The position numbers and the translations under genes are program-made. A stretch of DNA of 64,000 nucleotides from Thermoproteota archaeon (lineage in GTDB: Archaea > Thermoproteota > Thermoprotei > Gearchaeales > Gearchaeaceae): contig JAJPJK010000001.1 of NCBI GenBank assembly GCA_021324265.1, positions 115,617 to 179,616 of the forward strand, in the 5' to 3' direction. Below, one piece after another: positions 1-9,200 of this stretch (positions are counted from its first letter, which is position 1; every line of letters starts with the position of its first letter). Below the pieces are notes generated by a model. The model did not search any database, had not been told where the DNA came from, and saw nothing but the letters and a program-made list of their open reading frames with translations.

Positions 1-2
1 TT

Positions 3-431
3 GAATCTACTAAAGGGATCAACTGCAAATTCAGTGTTCACATCTGTTTCTCTAGGGATTACAGAATACTGTTTCCTCATATACTCGAAGCAAAGAATAT
101 TTCACAGTTAGCTTTGGAAATGGCTAATAGAGATACGCTGGAAAGAGGGTTGGATGATGAATCAAGAAAAGGTTATAGCTTTTTAAAATTCTTCAATGAG
201 CAAACTCAAGAACTAGAAATTGGACTTGGTGTTGTGGATGTCCATACAGATTTCATTGAACCTGTCGATTTGGTGAGAGATAGGATTCTTTTCGCTTCTA
301 AAATATTGAAGGATCCTAGTAGAATATACGTAAATCCAGATTGCGGCCTTAGAACGAGAACTTGGAAAGTGGCTAAGGCAAAGTTGGAAAGCATGGTCAG
401 AGCAGCGAAGGAGGCTAGGAAGCTGGTTTAA
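3..431 (+). CDS. metE: Cobalamin-independent methionine synthase (MetE) C-terminal part; truncated by window start
   Basis: Frame is open upstream of the ORF-track start: ...INCKFSVHICFSRDYRILFPHILEAKNISQLALEMANRD...; then VVDVHTDFIEPVDLVRDRI and NPDCGLRTRTW typical of MetE C-terminus. Confidence 0.9.
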   Translation, partial: ESTKGINCKFSVHICFSRDYRILFPHILEAKNISQLALEMANRDTLERGLDDESRKGYSFLKFFNEQTQELEIGLGVVDVHTDFIEPVDLVRDRILFASKILKDPSRIYVNPDCGLRTRTWKVAKAKLESMVRAAKEARKLV

Positions 432-466
432 CAAAGGAAAATTTTTTAGTTTATCCAAAAGAAATA

Positions 467-1996
467 TTGAAAATGATCGTTTCAGTTACAAATGAAGTTG
501 CTCTCGATGAAGATTCCATTTTTGCTGGGGGTTTAGGTGTTCTGGAAGCTGATAAGTTCTATGCAATGGCAAGGAAGAATTTAGACTATATTGTCTTGAC
601 TCCCTACTATCCTAAAGGTTATGTCAAATATGATTTCGTAAATAGCGATCCATTCGCTAAGGAAGATGTATTCCCATCTACGATTGATGAAAAATTGTCA
701 AAAATATATGAAGCAAACGTTAAGTTGAAGAAATTTTCCTCAGAAATAGGGTTTTTTGAGTATAGGATCAATAAGGCAAGGATTGTTTTCGTTAAAATCT
801 TGAATCCTGAATTGAGCGAGAAGTTATTCAGCAGACTTTATGACCATAGCCATTCTGTTAATATGTTCTATCGCTATCTTCTATTCTCCAAAGCGTGTAT
901 AGAATTTCTTGAAAAACATTTAGGTTTTTCTAATATAGATGTTATAGACCTTCAGGAATCCTTCTTTGCATTTATACCTTTACTTCTAGAGAAAGAAAAT
1001 AGACCTAGAATTAGACTCATTCTTCACACTCCAGTGCCTTGGGGCCATCCAAGTTTTTCAAGAGGGTTATTTCATGAAGAGTTCAATTTCGAATTTATAG
1101 AGCATGATGTGAATTTGACAAGTATCGCTGCAGCAATATGTGATGAAATCATCACAGTAAGTAAGAAACACGAAGAAGTTTCAAAGAATATGCTCCCCCA
1201 TTTCAGGCATAAGATTAGAAGCGTTACTAACGGCATAGAAATACCTAGATGGATGCATGCTGAATTGTATGATCGTTATAGATCAGGAATTCTCGATTTG
1301 AAAAGCCTGGGTGAAATAAAGTCTAATGCTAAACTAACCTTGATTGAGCATCTCAATAAGTACAAGAGGTTAGATAAAGACAAGATGATTATAATATGGG
1401 CTAGGAGGACTGTTACTTACAAGAGACCATACTTCATCATGAATTTCATAGAGGAAAATGAAGATTTGAACGTAAATTTTGTGCTTGCAGGGAAATCAGA
1501 TCCAAGGGATGGCGAAGGATTATCTAATATGAAAAGGATGAAGGAATTTTCGGATCGATATTCAAATGTGGTATATGTCTGGTCTTATGAACCTAAGTTT
1601 GCCAAGTTACTGTTTCAGGGTAGCGATCTCAACGTATTCACTCCACTTTCTGGATGGGAAGCATGCGGCACCTCGATGATGAAGGCAGGCATCAATGGAA
1701 CTCCGACGATATCTTCAAGAGACGGGGCATCTCTTGAGCTAATCAAAGATGGATACAATGGCTGGTTCTTCGGGAAAGAATTAAAAGAACTAATTTATCC
1801 TGGTTCGCAAAGAGCTTGGGAGATAGACTCTGAAGATTATTTAGATTTTAAGTCTAAGCTCTTATCCATCATCAATCTATGGGAAAGCGATAGGGATCGC
1901 TTTTTGGAAATTTCTTTTAATGCAATCAATTCTTTTATGCCCTTTGTTTCCTGTGATAGGATGCTGAAGGAATACTACGGAGATAAAGCATTTTAA
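467..1996 (+). CDS. Compact alpha-glucan phosphorylase-like (GT35-type) glycosyltransferase
   Basis: FAGGLGVLEAD near N-terminus; RRTVTYKRP; GWEACGTSMMKAGINGTPTISSRDGA closely matches the phosphorylase PLP-attachment signature EA[SC]GxxxMKxxxNG. Confidence 0.75.
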   Translation: MKMIVSVTNEVALDEDSIFAGGLGVLEADKFYAMARKNLDYIVLTPYYPKGYVKYDFVNSDPFAKEDVFPSTIDEKLSKIYEANVKLKKFSSEIGFFEYRINKARIVFVKILNPELSEKLFSRLYDHSHSVNMFYRYLLFSKACIEFLEKHLGFSNIDVIDLQESFFAFIPLLLEKENRPRIRLILHTPVPWGHPSFSRGLFHEEFNFEFIEHDVNLTSIAAAICDEIITVSKKHEEVSKNMLPHFRHKIRSVTNGIEIPRWMHAELYDRYRSGILDLKSLGEIKSNAKLTLIEHLNKYKRLDKDKMIIIWARRTVTYKRPYFIMNFIEENEDLNVNFVLAGKSDPRDGEGLSNMKRMKEFSDRYSNVVYVWSYEPKFAKLLFQGSDLNVFTPLSGWEACGTSMMKAGINGTPTISSRDGASLELIKDGYNGWFFGKELKELIYPGSQRAWEIDSEDYLDFKSKLLSIINLWESDRDRFLEISFNAINSFMPFVSCDRMLKEYYGDKAF

Positions 1997-2002
1997 ATAA
2001 CC
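1991..2002 (+). promoter_or_regulatory. Putative TATA box for tRNA-Asn overlapping the 3' end of the upstream CDS
   Basis: ttttaaataacc about 26 nt upstream of tRNA G1. Confidence 0.45.
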
Positions 2003-2022
2003 CTTTTGAAATAATAATAATT

Positions 2023-2096
2023 GCCGCCCTAGCTCAGCCCGGTAGAGCACCCGGCTGTTAACCGGGGGGTCATGGGTTCAAATCCCATGGGCGGCG
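2023..2096 (+). tRNA. tRNA-Asn (GTT)
   Basis: Acceptor GCCGCCC/GGGCGGC, discriminator G, anticodon loop CTGTTAA, T arm ATGGG-TTCAAAT-CCCAT. Confidence 0.97.
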
Positions 2097-3116
2097 TTAA
2101 CGCAGATAGAAATCCTTCACTCTTACGACATCATATGGATGCGGTGTACTATATTCCTCTAGCAATAAGTTTTCTTCAGCAATAAGCGAATGGATCTGTT
2201 TTGGCATTATCCTCACAGGATTTCCTTGGACCAACTTCTCCTTTTTTATAAGATTCAGCTGTTCATCATAGAATTCAACAAACCCGAAGCCTTTAAATGT
2301 ATTAATAGTTTCATCCTTATTTTCGTGGTAATGAATTGAGGTTCTGAATCCACCTTTGATATATAATTCTTTCACTAAGTATTTTTCATTACTAACAACG
2401 ATTCTTTCATATCCCCATGGTTTGTCCTCCCTATTTTTGTAGTGTTCTCTGACGAGCTCAAGATCCTTTATAGAATCTATAGAATGCCAGAACACGTCTT
2501 CGCTGTAGCTTGCTATTGCTCCTTCTGACGCTGCCTTTGGGAATATAGTTCTTTCTATATCTGTATGGTGATACTCATGTTTGAAATAGTTCAGAGCATC
2601 TCTCTTGAAGTAATAGACGCCTGCATTGATGAAGTATGGCAATATAGGTTTTTCGATAAAACTAGTTATCTTATTTTCTTCAACTGTAACTATTCCATAA
2701 GGACTTGGCATCTTCGTTACAGCTATCAAAATTGGTTCTGGCCTTCTATTGGCAATTTCCATGAACTTTTTGAGATTAAAGTCGTGAATAACATCCCCGT
2801 TGACGATGAGCATATCGCAGTTGGCATGTTCGAGTGCATTTCCGATTGCGAAATGTGTTCCCTTAGGCTTCTCTTCGATGAGATATGTCAACTTAATATT
2901 TTTCCATTTTTCTCCAAATTTTTCAAGAATCTTTTCATAAAGATGGCCTACCATTAAGAATACTTCATTCAGGCCAGCAAATCTTAGATCATTCAACTGT
3001 TTTTCCAAAATGCTATAGTTATCCTTTATTTCCAGAAGCACCTTGGGGTAATTATTAGTTAAAGGCTGCAGTCTTTTTCCATATCCTCCTGCTAATATTC
3101 CTCCGATTACCTTCAT
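2097..3116 (-). CDS. Sugar-phosphate nucleotidyltransferase fused to a C-terminal cupin (phosphomannose-isomerase type II-like) domain
   Basis: GGILAGGYGKRLQPLTNNYPKVLLEI NTase motif; C-terminal PWGYERIVVSNEKYLVKELYIKGGFRTSIHYHENKDETI cupin. Confidence 0.85.
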   Translation of the reverse strand: MKVIGGILAGGYGKRLQPLTNNYPKVLLEIKDNYSILEKQLNDLRFAGLNEVFLMVGHLYEKILEKFGEKWKNIKLTYLIEEKPKGTHFAIGNALEHANCDMLIVNGDVIHDFNLKKFMEIANRRPEPILIAVTKMPSPYGIVTVEENKITSFIEKPILPYFINAGVYYFKRDALNYFKHEYHHTDIERTIFPKAASEGAIASYSEDVFWHSIDSIKDLELVREHYKNREDKPWGYERIVVSNEKYLVKELYIKGGFRTSIHYHENKDETINTFKGFGFVEFYDEQLNLIKKEKLVQGNPVRIMPKQIHSLIAEENLLLEEYSTPHPYDVVRVKDFYLR

Positions 3117-3125
3117 TGAATATAT

Positions 3126-3452
3126 CTATGAAGGCCAGTTTTTAACATTTTCTTGTATATATAGTTTTATCTTTTTTAAAGTGCCACTTACCAATATTAT
3201 TCTTGCCTGTCTTATTTTTGAATCTCTTAAAAAGAATATCGTCGCTCTGAATTGATCTAAATAATCATTATTTAATCTGAATACAGCGAGCTTATCATTT
3301 GGCTTAAAGAAGACCAGTTTGATGTTGGAATAAGCTGCATCAATTACCCCGAAAAGCGATCTGAAATTATTTTCTACAAGTGTCTCTAGCTCTTCCTTGT
3401 TTAAATCATCATAGAATTTCACCAAAGCATATCTCCTTTTATAGAACTTCAT
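3126..3452 (-). CDS. rnp2: RNase P protein component, Pop5/Rpp14 family
   Basis: Small protein downstream of Rpp30-like gene; Pop5-like KRRYALVKFYDD... with R-rich middle; conserved neighbourhood. Confidence 0.65.
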   Translation of the reverse strand: MKFYKRRYALVKFYDDLNKEELETLVENNFRSLFGVIDAAYSNIKLVFFKPNDKLAVFRLNNDYLDQFRATIFFLRDSKIRQARIILVSGTLKKIKLYIQENVKNWPS

Positions 3453-4047
3453 AAACGAAAAGTTCTTTTAAGTTCTTTACATCTAGAAGTAATTCAGCAT
3501 CTTCAATGCCTATGCATCGAAGAAATGCAGCCACTTCTTTCGGAGATCTTATCTCTTTTTCTTCTTTTATACCAGATGACACTATTGGGCTCAATCCCTT
3601 TTTTATAGCATATTTCATTATTCTGCTTATCTTAGGAATTAGATCCTTAAGTTCTCCATAGTTAAGATACAGAAAATCTGAATATAATATTTCTATTTTT
3701 GTTCTTCTTTGGGAAATAAAATTAATAAATTCTTCATCTAGTTCGTTTATCTTAGATAAATAGACTGTAATAATATTAATTTTATATCTTTTTATTTCTT
3801 CCATGGATTCCTTTTTATTTTCGAAAATAGTTGCATATACTGTTTTCTCTTTATATTTTGGTACATACTTTTTTGATCTTATTATGTAGTCTAGCCTATA
3901 CAAATTACAGATTTCAATTTTTTTATCTAATATCTGATCTTCTTCAAAACCTATATACTTATATCCAAATTCTTTTATTTTATAGAGTACATTTTTGAAG
4001 GAATCTATACTATTTATTCTAATATATAAATCAATATATTTTTTCAT
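3439..4047 (-). CDS. rnp3: RNase P protein component, Rpp30/p30 family
   Basis: MKKYIDLYIRINSIDSFKNVLYKIKEFGYKYIGFE; SSGIKEEKEIRSPKEVAAFLRCIGI; conserved neighbourhood. Confidence 0.75.
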   Translation of the reverse strand: MKKYIDLYIRINSIDSFKNVLYKIKEFGYKYIGFEEDQILDKKIEICNLYRLDYIIRSKKYVPKYKEKTVYATIFENKKESMEEIKRYKINIITVYLSKINELDEEFINFISQRRTKIEILYSDFLYLNYGELKDLIPKISRIMKYAIKKGLSPIVSSGIKEEKEIRSPKEVAAFLRCIGIEDAELLLDVKNLKELFVYEVL

Positions 4048-4472
4048 TCGATTAACTTACTAAGTTCATTCGCTAAGGTTTTTTTCTTTCCTACGAAAGT
4101 GATAACTACTTTGATTATGTCATCGAAAGATGAGTAGACGATCTCGCCCTTATAGGCTTTTTGTTTATCAAAACGCAAGTGAATTCTGCCTCTTTCATCT
4201 ATCCTTTCATTGAGAGTATTCATTATTTCCTGTTTATCCAGAGATGTTAATCTAGCAAACAAATTTTTTAAAAACAATTCTGCGTCCTTATCAAGTAATT
4301 CATACTCAATACTTAAAATTGGATTTCCCCAATGGCCATATAACCTCTTTATGTTGGGGATTCCAGGATCGAAACTTATCAAATTTATCATTGCTTTCTT
4401 CACCTTCTCTTCATCTTCTGTAGCATGGGAAAAGCTTCCTATTGATACCCTTAAGTTTTCCCTATAACCCAT
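4044..4472 (-). CDS. Archaeal RNA-binding / predicted exosome-associated protein (COG1325-like)
   Basis: 142 aa, position beside RNase P genes and divergent to proteasome/exosome cluster; RGRIHLRFDKQKAYKGEI. Confidence 0.6.
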   Translation of the reverse strand: MGYRENLRVSIGSFSHATEDEEKVKKAMINLISFDPGIPNIKRLYGHWGNPILSIEYELLDKDAELFLKNLFARLTSLDKQEIMNTLNERIDERGRIHLRFDKQKAYKGEIVYSSFDDIIKVVITFVGKKKTLANELSKLIE

Positions 4473-4523
4473 GCTTAAACTAAGTATATAAACAACTTTC
4501 TATCTTATATTACTAGAAGCAAT

Positions 4524-5249
4524 ATGTTTTCGCCACCTAGTATGGGATACGATAGGGCTATCACCATCTTTTCACCAGATGGTAGGTTATATCAGGTAGA
4601 ATATGCTCTTGAAGCAGTTAAAAGAGGCTTAACGACTCTAGGAATCGTTTGTAAAGATGGCGCAGTGCTTGCAGCAGAAAGGAGGAAGTTTTCTCCTCTT
4701 CTAGATGAGAGTACTGTAGAAAAAATAGTTAAAGTTGATGATCATATCGCTTTCGCATATGCAGGTTTAGGTCCTGATGCAAGGATACTAATGGAGCAAG
4801 CTAGAACTGATGCACAGATCCATCGATTGCTTTATGATGAAGCTATTCCTCCTGAAACATTGGTAAGGAGGGTTTGCGACATAAAGCATACATATACCAT
4901 GTATGGTGGAGCAAGGCCATTCGGTGTAGCCTTTTTGGTTATAGGAATGGATGGGGAAAGGCCTGTTTTGTTGGGAACTGAGCCAGGCGGAGCATATGCT
5001 GGCTATAAGGCCTATGTTCTTGGAGCAGGTTCTCAAGCAGCGCAGGAAATATTAGAAAAAGAGCTCAAAAATAGGGAGCTAACGCTCGATGAAGGAATAA
5101 AGCTTGCAATAGATATCTTAAGAAGGGTAAGTGAGAAAGAGCTTAGCGCCGATGAAATTGAAGTAGGCGTAATAGATGTCAAGACCAAACTCTTCAGGAA
5201 ACTTTCAAGAGAAGAAATTGAGAATTATATAAAAGAAATCAAGAAGTAA
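4524..5249 (+). CDS. psmA: Proteasome alpha subunit
   Basis: MGYDRAITIFSPDGRLYQVEYALEAVKRG signature. Confidence 0.98.
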   Translation: MFSPPSMGYDRAITIFSPDGRLYQVEYALEAVKRGLTTLGIVCKDGAVLAAERRKFSPLLDESTVEKIVKVDDHIAFAYAGLGPDARILMEQARTDAQIHRLLYDEAIPPETLVRRVCDIKHTYTMYGGARPFGVAFLVIGMDGERPVLLGTEPGGAYAGYKAYVLGAGSQAAQEILEKELKNRELTLDEGIKLAIDILRRVSEKELSADEIEVGVIDVKTKLFRKLSREEIENYIKEIKK

Positions 5250-5287
5250 AATAAATAAAGTTAGATTTCTTTAATTCTTAAATATTC

Positions 5288-5980
5288 ATGCCGAAAGTAG
5301 TAGCGAGGTATGTTTCACACGGTGAGAGATTCGAGATCATTGTTGATTCTGAACTTGCTTGGGAGTACAGGCTGGGGAAGAGGAATACGCTTGATAACGT
5401 TTTGGAATCTGATATAATTTATAAAGATGCAAACAAAGGAGAAAAAGCTCCTTCAAATCTTCTCCAGAAAGTATTCGGGACTACTGATACGCTAAAAATA
5501 GCTGATACAATTATCAAGAAGGGCGAGTTACCTATTACAGCGGAGAGAAGGAATAAACTTATCGAAGAAAACAAGAAAAGAATCATCGACATCATTGCAA
5601 GGAATTGTATCGATACAAGAACTAATGCTCCTCTTCCACCTTCGAGAATTGAACTCGCACTTGAAGAAGCGAAGGTTAGGATAGATCCTTTTAAGGACGC
5701 TGAAAGTCAAGCAGCGGAAATAATTAAGCTTCTAAAAAGAGTTTTACCCATAAAGGAATCAAAAGCATTGATATCGCTAGAGATACCTAGCGAATTCGCC
5801 AGCAAAGTCTACAATCAAATAATAAGCAAAACAGCGAGTGTATTGAAATCTGATTGGAAAAATGATGGTTCTTGGGCGGGAGAAATTGAAATACCTGCAG
5901 GATTGCAACAGAGCTTGATGGCAAAACTTAATGAATTGACTAAAGGTAAGGTAATCGTGAAGAGCATAAAGGTATCATGA
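5288..5980 (+). CDS. Ribosome maturation protein SBDS homologue
   Basis: [20 protein letters not shown]...[56 protein letters not shown]. Confidence 0.97.
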   Translation: MPKVVARYVSHGERFEIIVDSELAWEYRLGKRNTLDNVLESDIIYKDANKGEKAPSNLLQKVFGTTDTLKIADTIIKKGELPITAERRNKLIEENKKRIIDIIARNCIDTRTNAPLPPSRIELALEEAKVRIDPFKDAESQAAEIIKLLKRVLPIKESKALISLEIPSEFASKVYNQIISKTASVLKSDWKNDGSWAGEIEIPAGLQQSLMAKLNELTKGKVIVKSIKVS

Positions 5981-6660
5981 GTAAGAGAGAAATAATTTTG
6001 CCCAGTTCTTTCCTAGTAAGTGATGAGAATGTTCAGAGTAACCTTGCTACTTACAAAATAGGTAGCAATGTGTATTCTAGCGTTGTGGGTTTATTTGAGA
6101 GATCCGAAGATAGTGGCGTAAGAGTTGTAACTCTAAGGGGTAAATATTACCCGCAGGTTGGGGATGAGGTCATAGGTATAATCACTAAAGACTCTATATT
6201 TTCTTGGTCTGTTGATATCAATTCTTTTGTTGAAGCGATACTTCCCGTATCTTATGCTATAAAGAAGAAGAGACGAAGCTTTTCGGGAAGTATTACGAAG
6301 TTGCTTACCATAAATGATATTGTTTATGCTCAAATTGTAGATTTCGATCGATTTAATCCTCCAATTCTTACCTTGAGAAAGAAAGGGCTAGGTAAAATAA
6401 CTTCAGGTTATCTGATAACTATAACACCAGGCAAAATTCCCAGAGTTATAGGAAAGAATCATTCTATGATCAAAATGATTAAAGAAAAACTCGATTTAAA
6501 TCTAATCGTAGGCAAAAATGGTCGAATCGTTGCTTTGACAAATGATTTTCAAAAAATAAAAATTCTCGAGGAAGTTATTCAGAAAATAGACAACGAAGCC
6601 CATGTTCCGGGTTTAACTGATAGAGTTAAGAATTTATTAGAAAGTAAAATATCAAAGTAG
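5977..6660 (+). CDS. rrp4: Exosome complex RNA-binding subunit Rrp4
   Basis: S1 then KH ([22 protein letters not shown]...IVGKNGRI) architecture; between SBDS and Rrp41. Confidence 0.93.
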   Translation: MSKREIILPSSFLVSDENVQSNLATYKIGSNVYSSVVGLFERSEDSGVRVVTLRGKYYPQVGDEVIGIITKDSIFSWSVDINSFVEAILPVSYAIKKKRRSFSGSITKLLTINDIVYAQIVDFDRFNPPILTLRKKGLGKITSGYLITITPGKIPRVIGKNHSMIKMIKEKLDLNLIVGKNGRIVALTNDFQKIKILEEVIQKIDNEAHVPGLTDRVKNLLESKISK

Positions 6661-6663
6661 TTC

Positions 6664-7377
6664 ATGTCGGAATATAAGCGGGTTGATGGTAGGGCTTATG
6701 ATGAGATAAGGCCTGTTAAGGCCGAAGTTAGAGTATTGAAAAACGCTGATGGCTCAGCTATTTTCGAATTGGGTAATACAAAGGTAATTGCTGCTGTGTA
6801 TGGCCCACGGGAGCTTCATTCAAAGCATATGGCTTCCTCATATGAAAGTCTAGTTAGGGTTAGATATCACATGGTTCCTTTTTCCACAAAAGATAGGAAG
6901 TCACAACCATTTACTAGGAGGGAGATCGAGATTTCAAAAGTTTTGAAGGAAGCATTAAGCGCTAGCATAAGAAGGGAACTTTTTCCTAGAAGTACAATAG
7001 ATATATATATTGAAGTATTGAATGCTGATGGGAGCACTAGGGTAGCAAGCCTTAATGCAGCTTCTCTAGCCTTGGCAGATGCAGGAGTCTTCATGTATGA
7101 CTTAATCGCTGCAGTTTCAGTAGGAAAGATTAATGGTCAGCTTGTGGTTGATTTGAATGAATACGAGGATCAGAACTCCGATTCAGATATCCCAATAGCC
7201 TTCATGCCTTCTTTGAATAAAGTTGTTTTACTTCAAATGGATGGAACAATGAGCCTAGAAGAAATAAGGCAAGCGCTAAAGATGGCTAAAAATGCAGCAG
7301 ATAAAATATACCAAGTGGAGAAGGATTGTCTGAAAGGCTCATTAGAGTCCGTATTAAAGGTTTATGGTTTGTTATAA
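6664..7377 (+). CDS. rrp41: Exosome complex subunit Rrp41 (RNase PH-like)
   Basis: RVDGRAYDEIRPVKAEVRVLKNADGSAIFELGNTKVIAAVYGPRELH. Confidence 0.97.
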   Translation: MSEYKRVDGRAYDEIRPVKAEVRVLKNADGSAIFELGNTKVIAAVYGPRELHSKHMASSYESLVRVRYHMVPFSTKDRKSQPFTRREIEISKVLKEALSASIRRELFPRSTIDIYIEVLNADGSTRVASLNAASLALADAGVFMYDLIAAVSVGKINGQLVVDLNEYEDQNSDSDIPIAFMPSLNKVVLLQMDGTMSLEEIRQALKMAKNAADKIYQVEKDCLKGSLESVLKVYGLL

Positions 7378-8204
7378 TGGATAACATCAAATATAACGTA
7401 TTGATCCCAAAGATAAGGCAAAAGTTCATCCTAAACACGCTAAAAGAGAATAAGAGGATAGATAATAGATCCTTTTATGAATATAGAGCTTTAAAAATAA
7501 GGTATGGGCACCTTCCCAATGCTGACGGCTCTGCTGAAGTTAGCTTAGGCAATACTATCGTGCTAGCTGGAGTGAAAGTAGATATAACGAATCCTTTTCC
7601 TTCAGAACCAGATAAGGGTATTATAATAGTAAATGCAGAATTCCCTCCAGTAGCATCTCCTGATTTTGAACCCGGGCCTCCAGATGAAAACGCAATCGAA
7701 CTTGCAAGGATAGTTGATCGTGGACTAAGGAAACCAGAAATTGTAGATTTGTCAAGTTTATGCATTGTTCCAGGTCAAAAGGTATACAGAATTTGGATCG
7801 ACATATATGCGCTTAATCATGATGGGAACATGATCGATGCAGCTGGAATAGCTGCTGTTGTAGCTCTGATGAATACGAAGTATAAGAAATTCACTTTTGT
7901 TCAAGATAAGGGTCTCGTTGATACTGGCGAAAAAGCCCAGCTTACACTTAAGAACTTCCCAGTTTACGTCACACATGTAAAAATAGGCGATCACATTTTA
8001 CTTGATCCAGTACTCGAGGAAGAGTCTCTCGCGGATTGTAAAATAACGACTATTGTATCTGAAGGTAACTTAATTACTGGGATCCAGAAATCAGGTGTAG
8101 GTGGCATCTCTCTAGATGAACTCGAAAAAATCATGCAGAACTCAATTAATTTATATCAGACAATAAAAGAAAATATACAGAAGGAGGTAAGCAAGAATGG
8201 TTAA
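7377..8204 (+). CDS. rrp42: Exosome complex subunit Rrp42
   Basis: RIDNRSFYEYRALKIRYGHLPNADGSAEVSLGNTIVLAGVKVD; ATG at 7377 overlaps the Rrp41 stop, preferred over ORF-track start 7326. Confidence 0.95.
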   Translation: MDNIKYNVLIPKIRQKFILNTLKENKRIDNRSFYEYRALKIRYGHLPNADGSAEVSLGNTIVLAGVKVDITNPFPSEPDKGIIIVNAEFPPVASPDFEPGPPDENAIELARIVDRGLRKPEIVDLSSLCIVPGQKVYRIWIDIYALNHDGNMIDAAGIAAVVALMNTKYKKFTFVQDKGLVDTGEKAQLTLKNFPVYVTHVKIGDHILLDPVLEEESLADCKITTIVSEGNLITGIQKSGVGGISLDELEKIMQNSINLYQTIKENIQKEVSKNG

Positions 8205-8499
8205 ATCATCAACTCCCTTTGGTACGAGGTATGGATCAACGCTTAGGAAGAGGTATGCTAAGATATGGAGTACCTACAAAAGCCCTAAGATTTGTCCTCG
8301 TTGTGAAAAGGAGGGCAGCGTATACAGGATAAAAATAGGCATTTGGGCTTGTAGGAAATGTGGCGCTAAGTTTGCAGGCGCAGCATATAATACCTTTAGC
8401 GAAATGGGGAGAGTGGTTAGACTTAGGGCAGTAATACCTGTAGAGGAGCTTAAGAAAGTAAATGAAACTGTTAATAACGACGTCGAGGAGGCCGTCTAG
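8197..8499 (+). CDS. rpl37ae: Ribosomal protein L37Ae
   Basis: CPRCEKEGSVYRIKIGIWACRKCGAKFAGAAYNT zinc ribbon. Confidence 0.95.
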   Translation: MVKSSTPFGTRYGSTLRKRYAKIWSTYKSPKICPRCEKEGSVYRIKIGIWACRKCGAKFAGAAYNTFSEMGRVVRLRAVIPVEELKKVNETVNNDVEEAV

Positions 8500-8968
8500 A
8501 AGAACTAGAAGCTTTGTTAGAGATTTAGCACTTCTTTTTAATGCTGAACGGATAACTAGAGGTAAATCAAGTATAGATGATCTTTTATCCGAACTTGTAA
8601 ATGGTTCAAAGCTTCTTGTAATCGATACAAAAAAAGGAAATCCGAGTCGGATAAGAGTATATGATAGAAATGGACTTCTAAAGATATACATCCTAAGAAG
8701 TGTTAAATTATTGAGAGAAATAAAGGGATTAAAAAAGGTTTCTTTTTCTAAAATTCCTGTTCTAGCTGAAGATGACTTCTCTAAAAACTTCGCAGAACTC
8801 TTCAATTTAAGCAAGGCTATTTCAAAAAATGGCCTTCATATCGAATTTTTGGTTCCTGAAGAAAAAGATCTCTCTATATACAGAGAATTTACAATCAAGG
8901 ATGGCTTAAATATCATTGCGAAATTATTTCTTTTGAAAGAATGGAATGATAAAATATCTTCAAGTTGA
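8462..8968 (+). CDS. Brix-domain (Imp4-like) rRNA biogenesis protein
   Basis: TTSRRPSRRTRSFVRDLALLFNAERITRGKSSIDDLL typical of archaeal Brix proteins. Confidence 0.88.
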   Translation: MKLLITTSRRPSRRTRSFVRDLALLFNAERITRGKSSIDDLLSELVNGSKLLVIDTKKGNPSRIRVYDRNGLLKIYILRSVKLLREIKGLKKVSFSKIPVLAEDDFSKNFAELFNLSKAISKNGLHIEFLVPEEKDLSIYREFTIKDGLNIIAKLFLLKEWNDKISSS

Positions 8969-9200
8969 TGTGGTTTACAACCTTAAAGATGAAAATGAGG
9001 CCATGTTCATATATCGTGCTTTGGTGCCTGAATTCAAAAAAGGTTTTCCTGGAATTAAGTCAAGTTATATTGATTTGAAAGGAAAGGAGATCAGATTTCA
9101 TCTTCAAGGTGAATCCGTTTCTCGTATAAGAGCAATCATCAATACTTTGACCAGATGGCTTATAAGTATAGAAAGTCTTAATGATACAATAGGAAGATGA
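8946..9200 (+). CDS. KEOPS subunit Pcc1-like protein (first copy)
   Basis: 84 aa, DENEAMFIYRALVPE...ESVSRIRAIINTLTRWL; usual position before prefoldin beta. Confidence 0.8.
   Translation: MIKYLQVDVVYNLKDENEAMFIYRALVPEFKKGFPGIKSSYIDLKGKEIRFHLQGESVSRIRAIINTLTRWLISIESLNDTIGR

Noticed and set aside
2565-2957. 130-aa plus-strand ORF inside the nucleotidyltransferase-cupin gene
   Set aside because: Antisense to a gene with clear domain motifs
8236-8814. 192-aa minus-strand ORF opposite L37Ae/Brix
   Set aside because: Shadow ORF over well-supported ribosomal protein and Brix genes; Ser/Leu-rich composition typical of antisense translation
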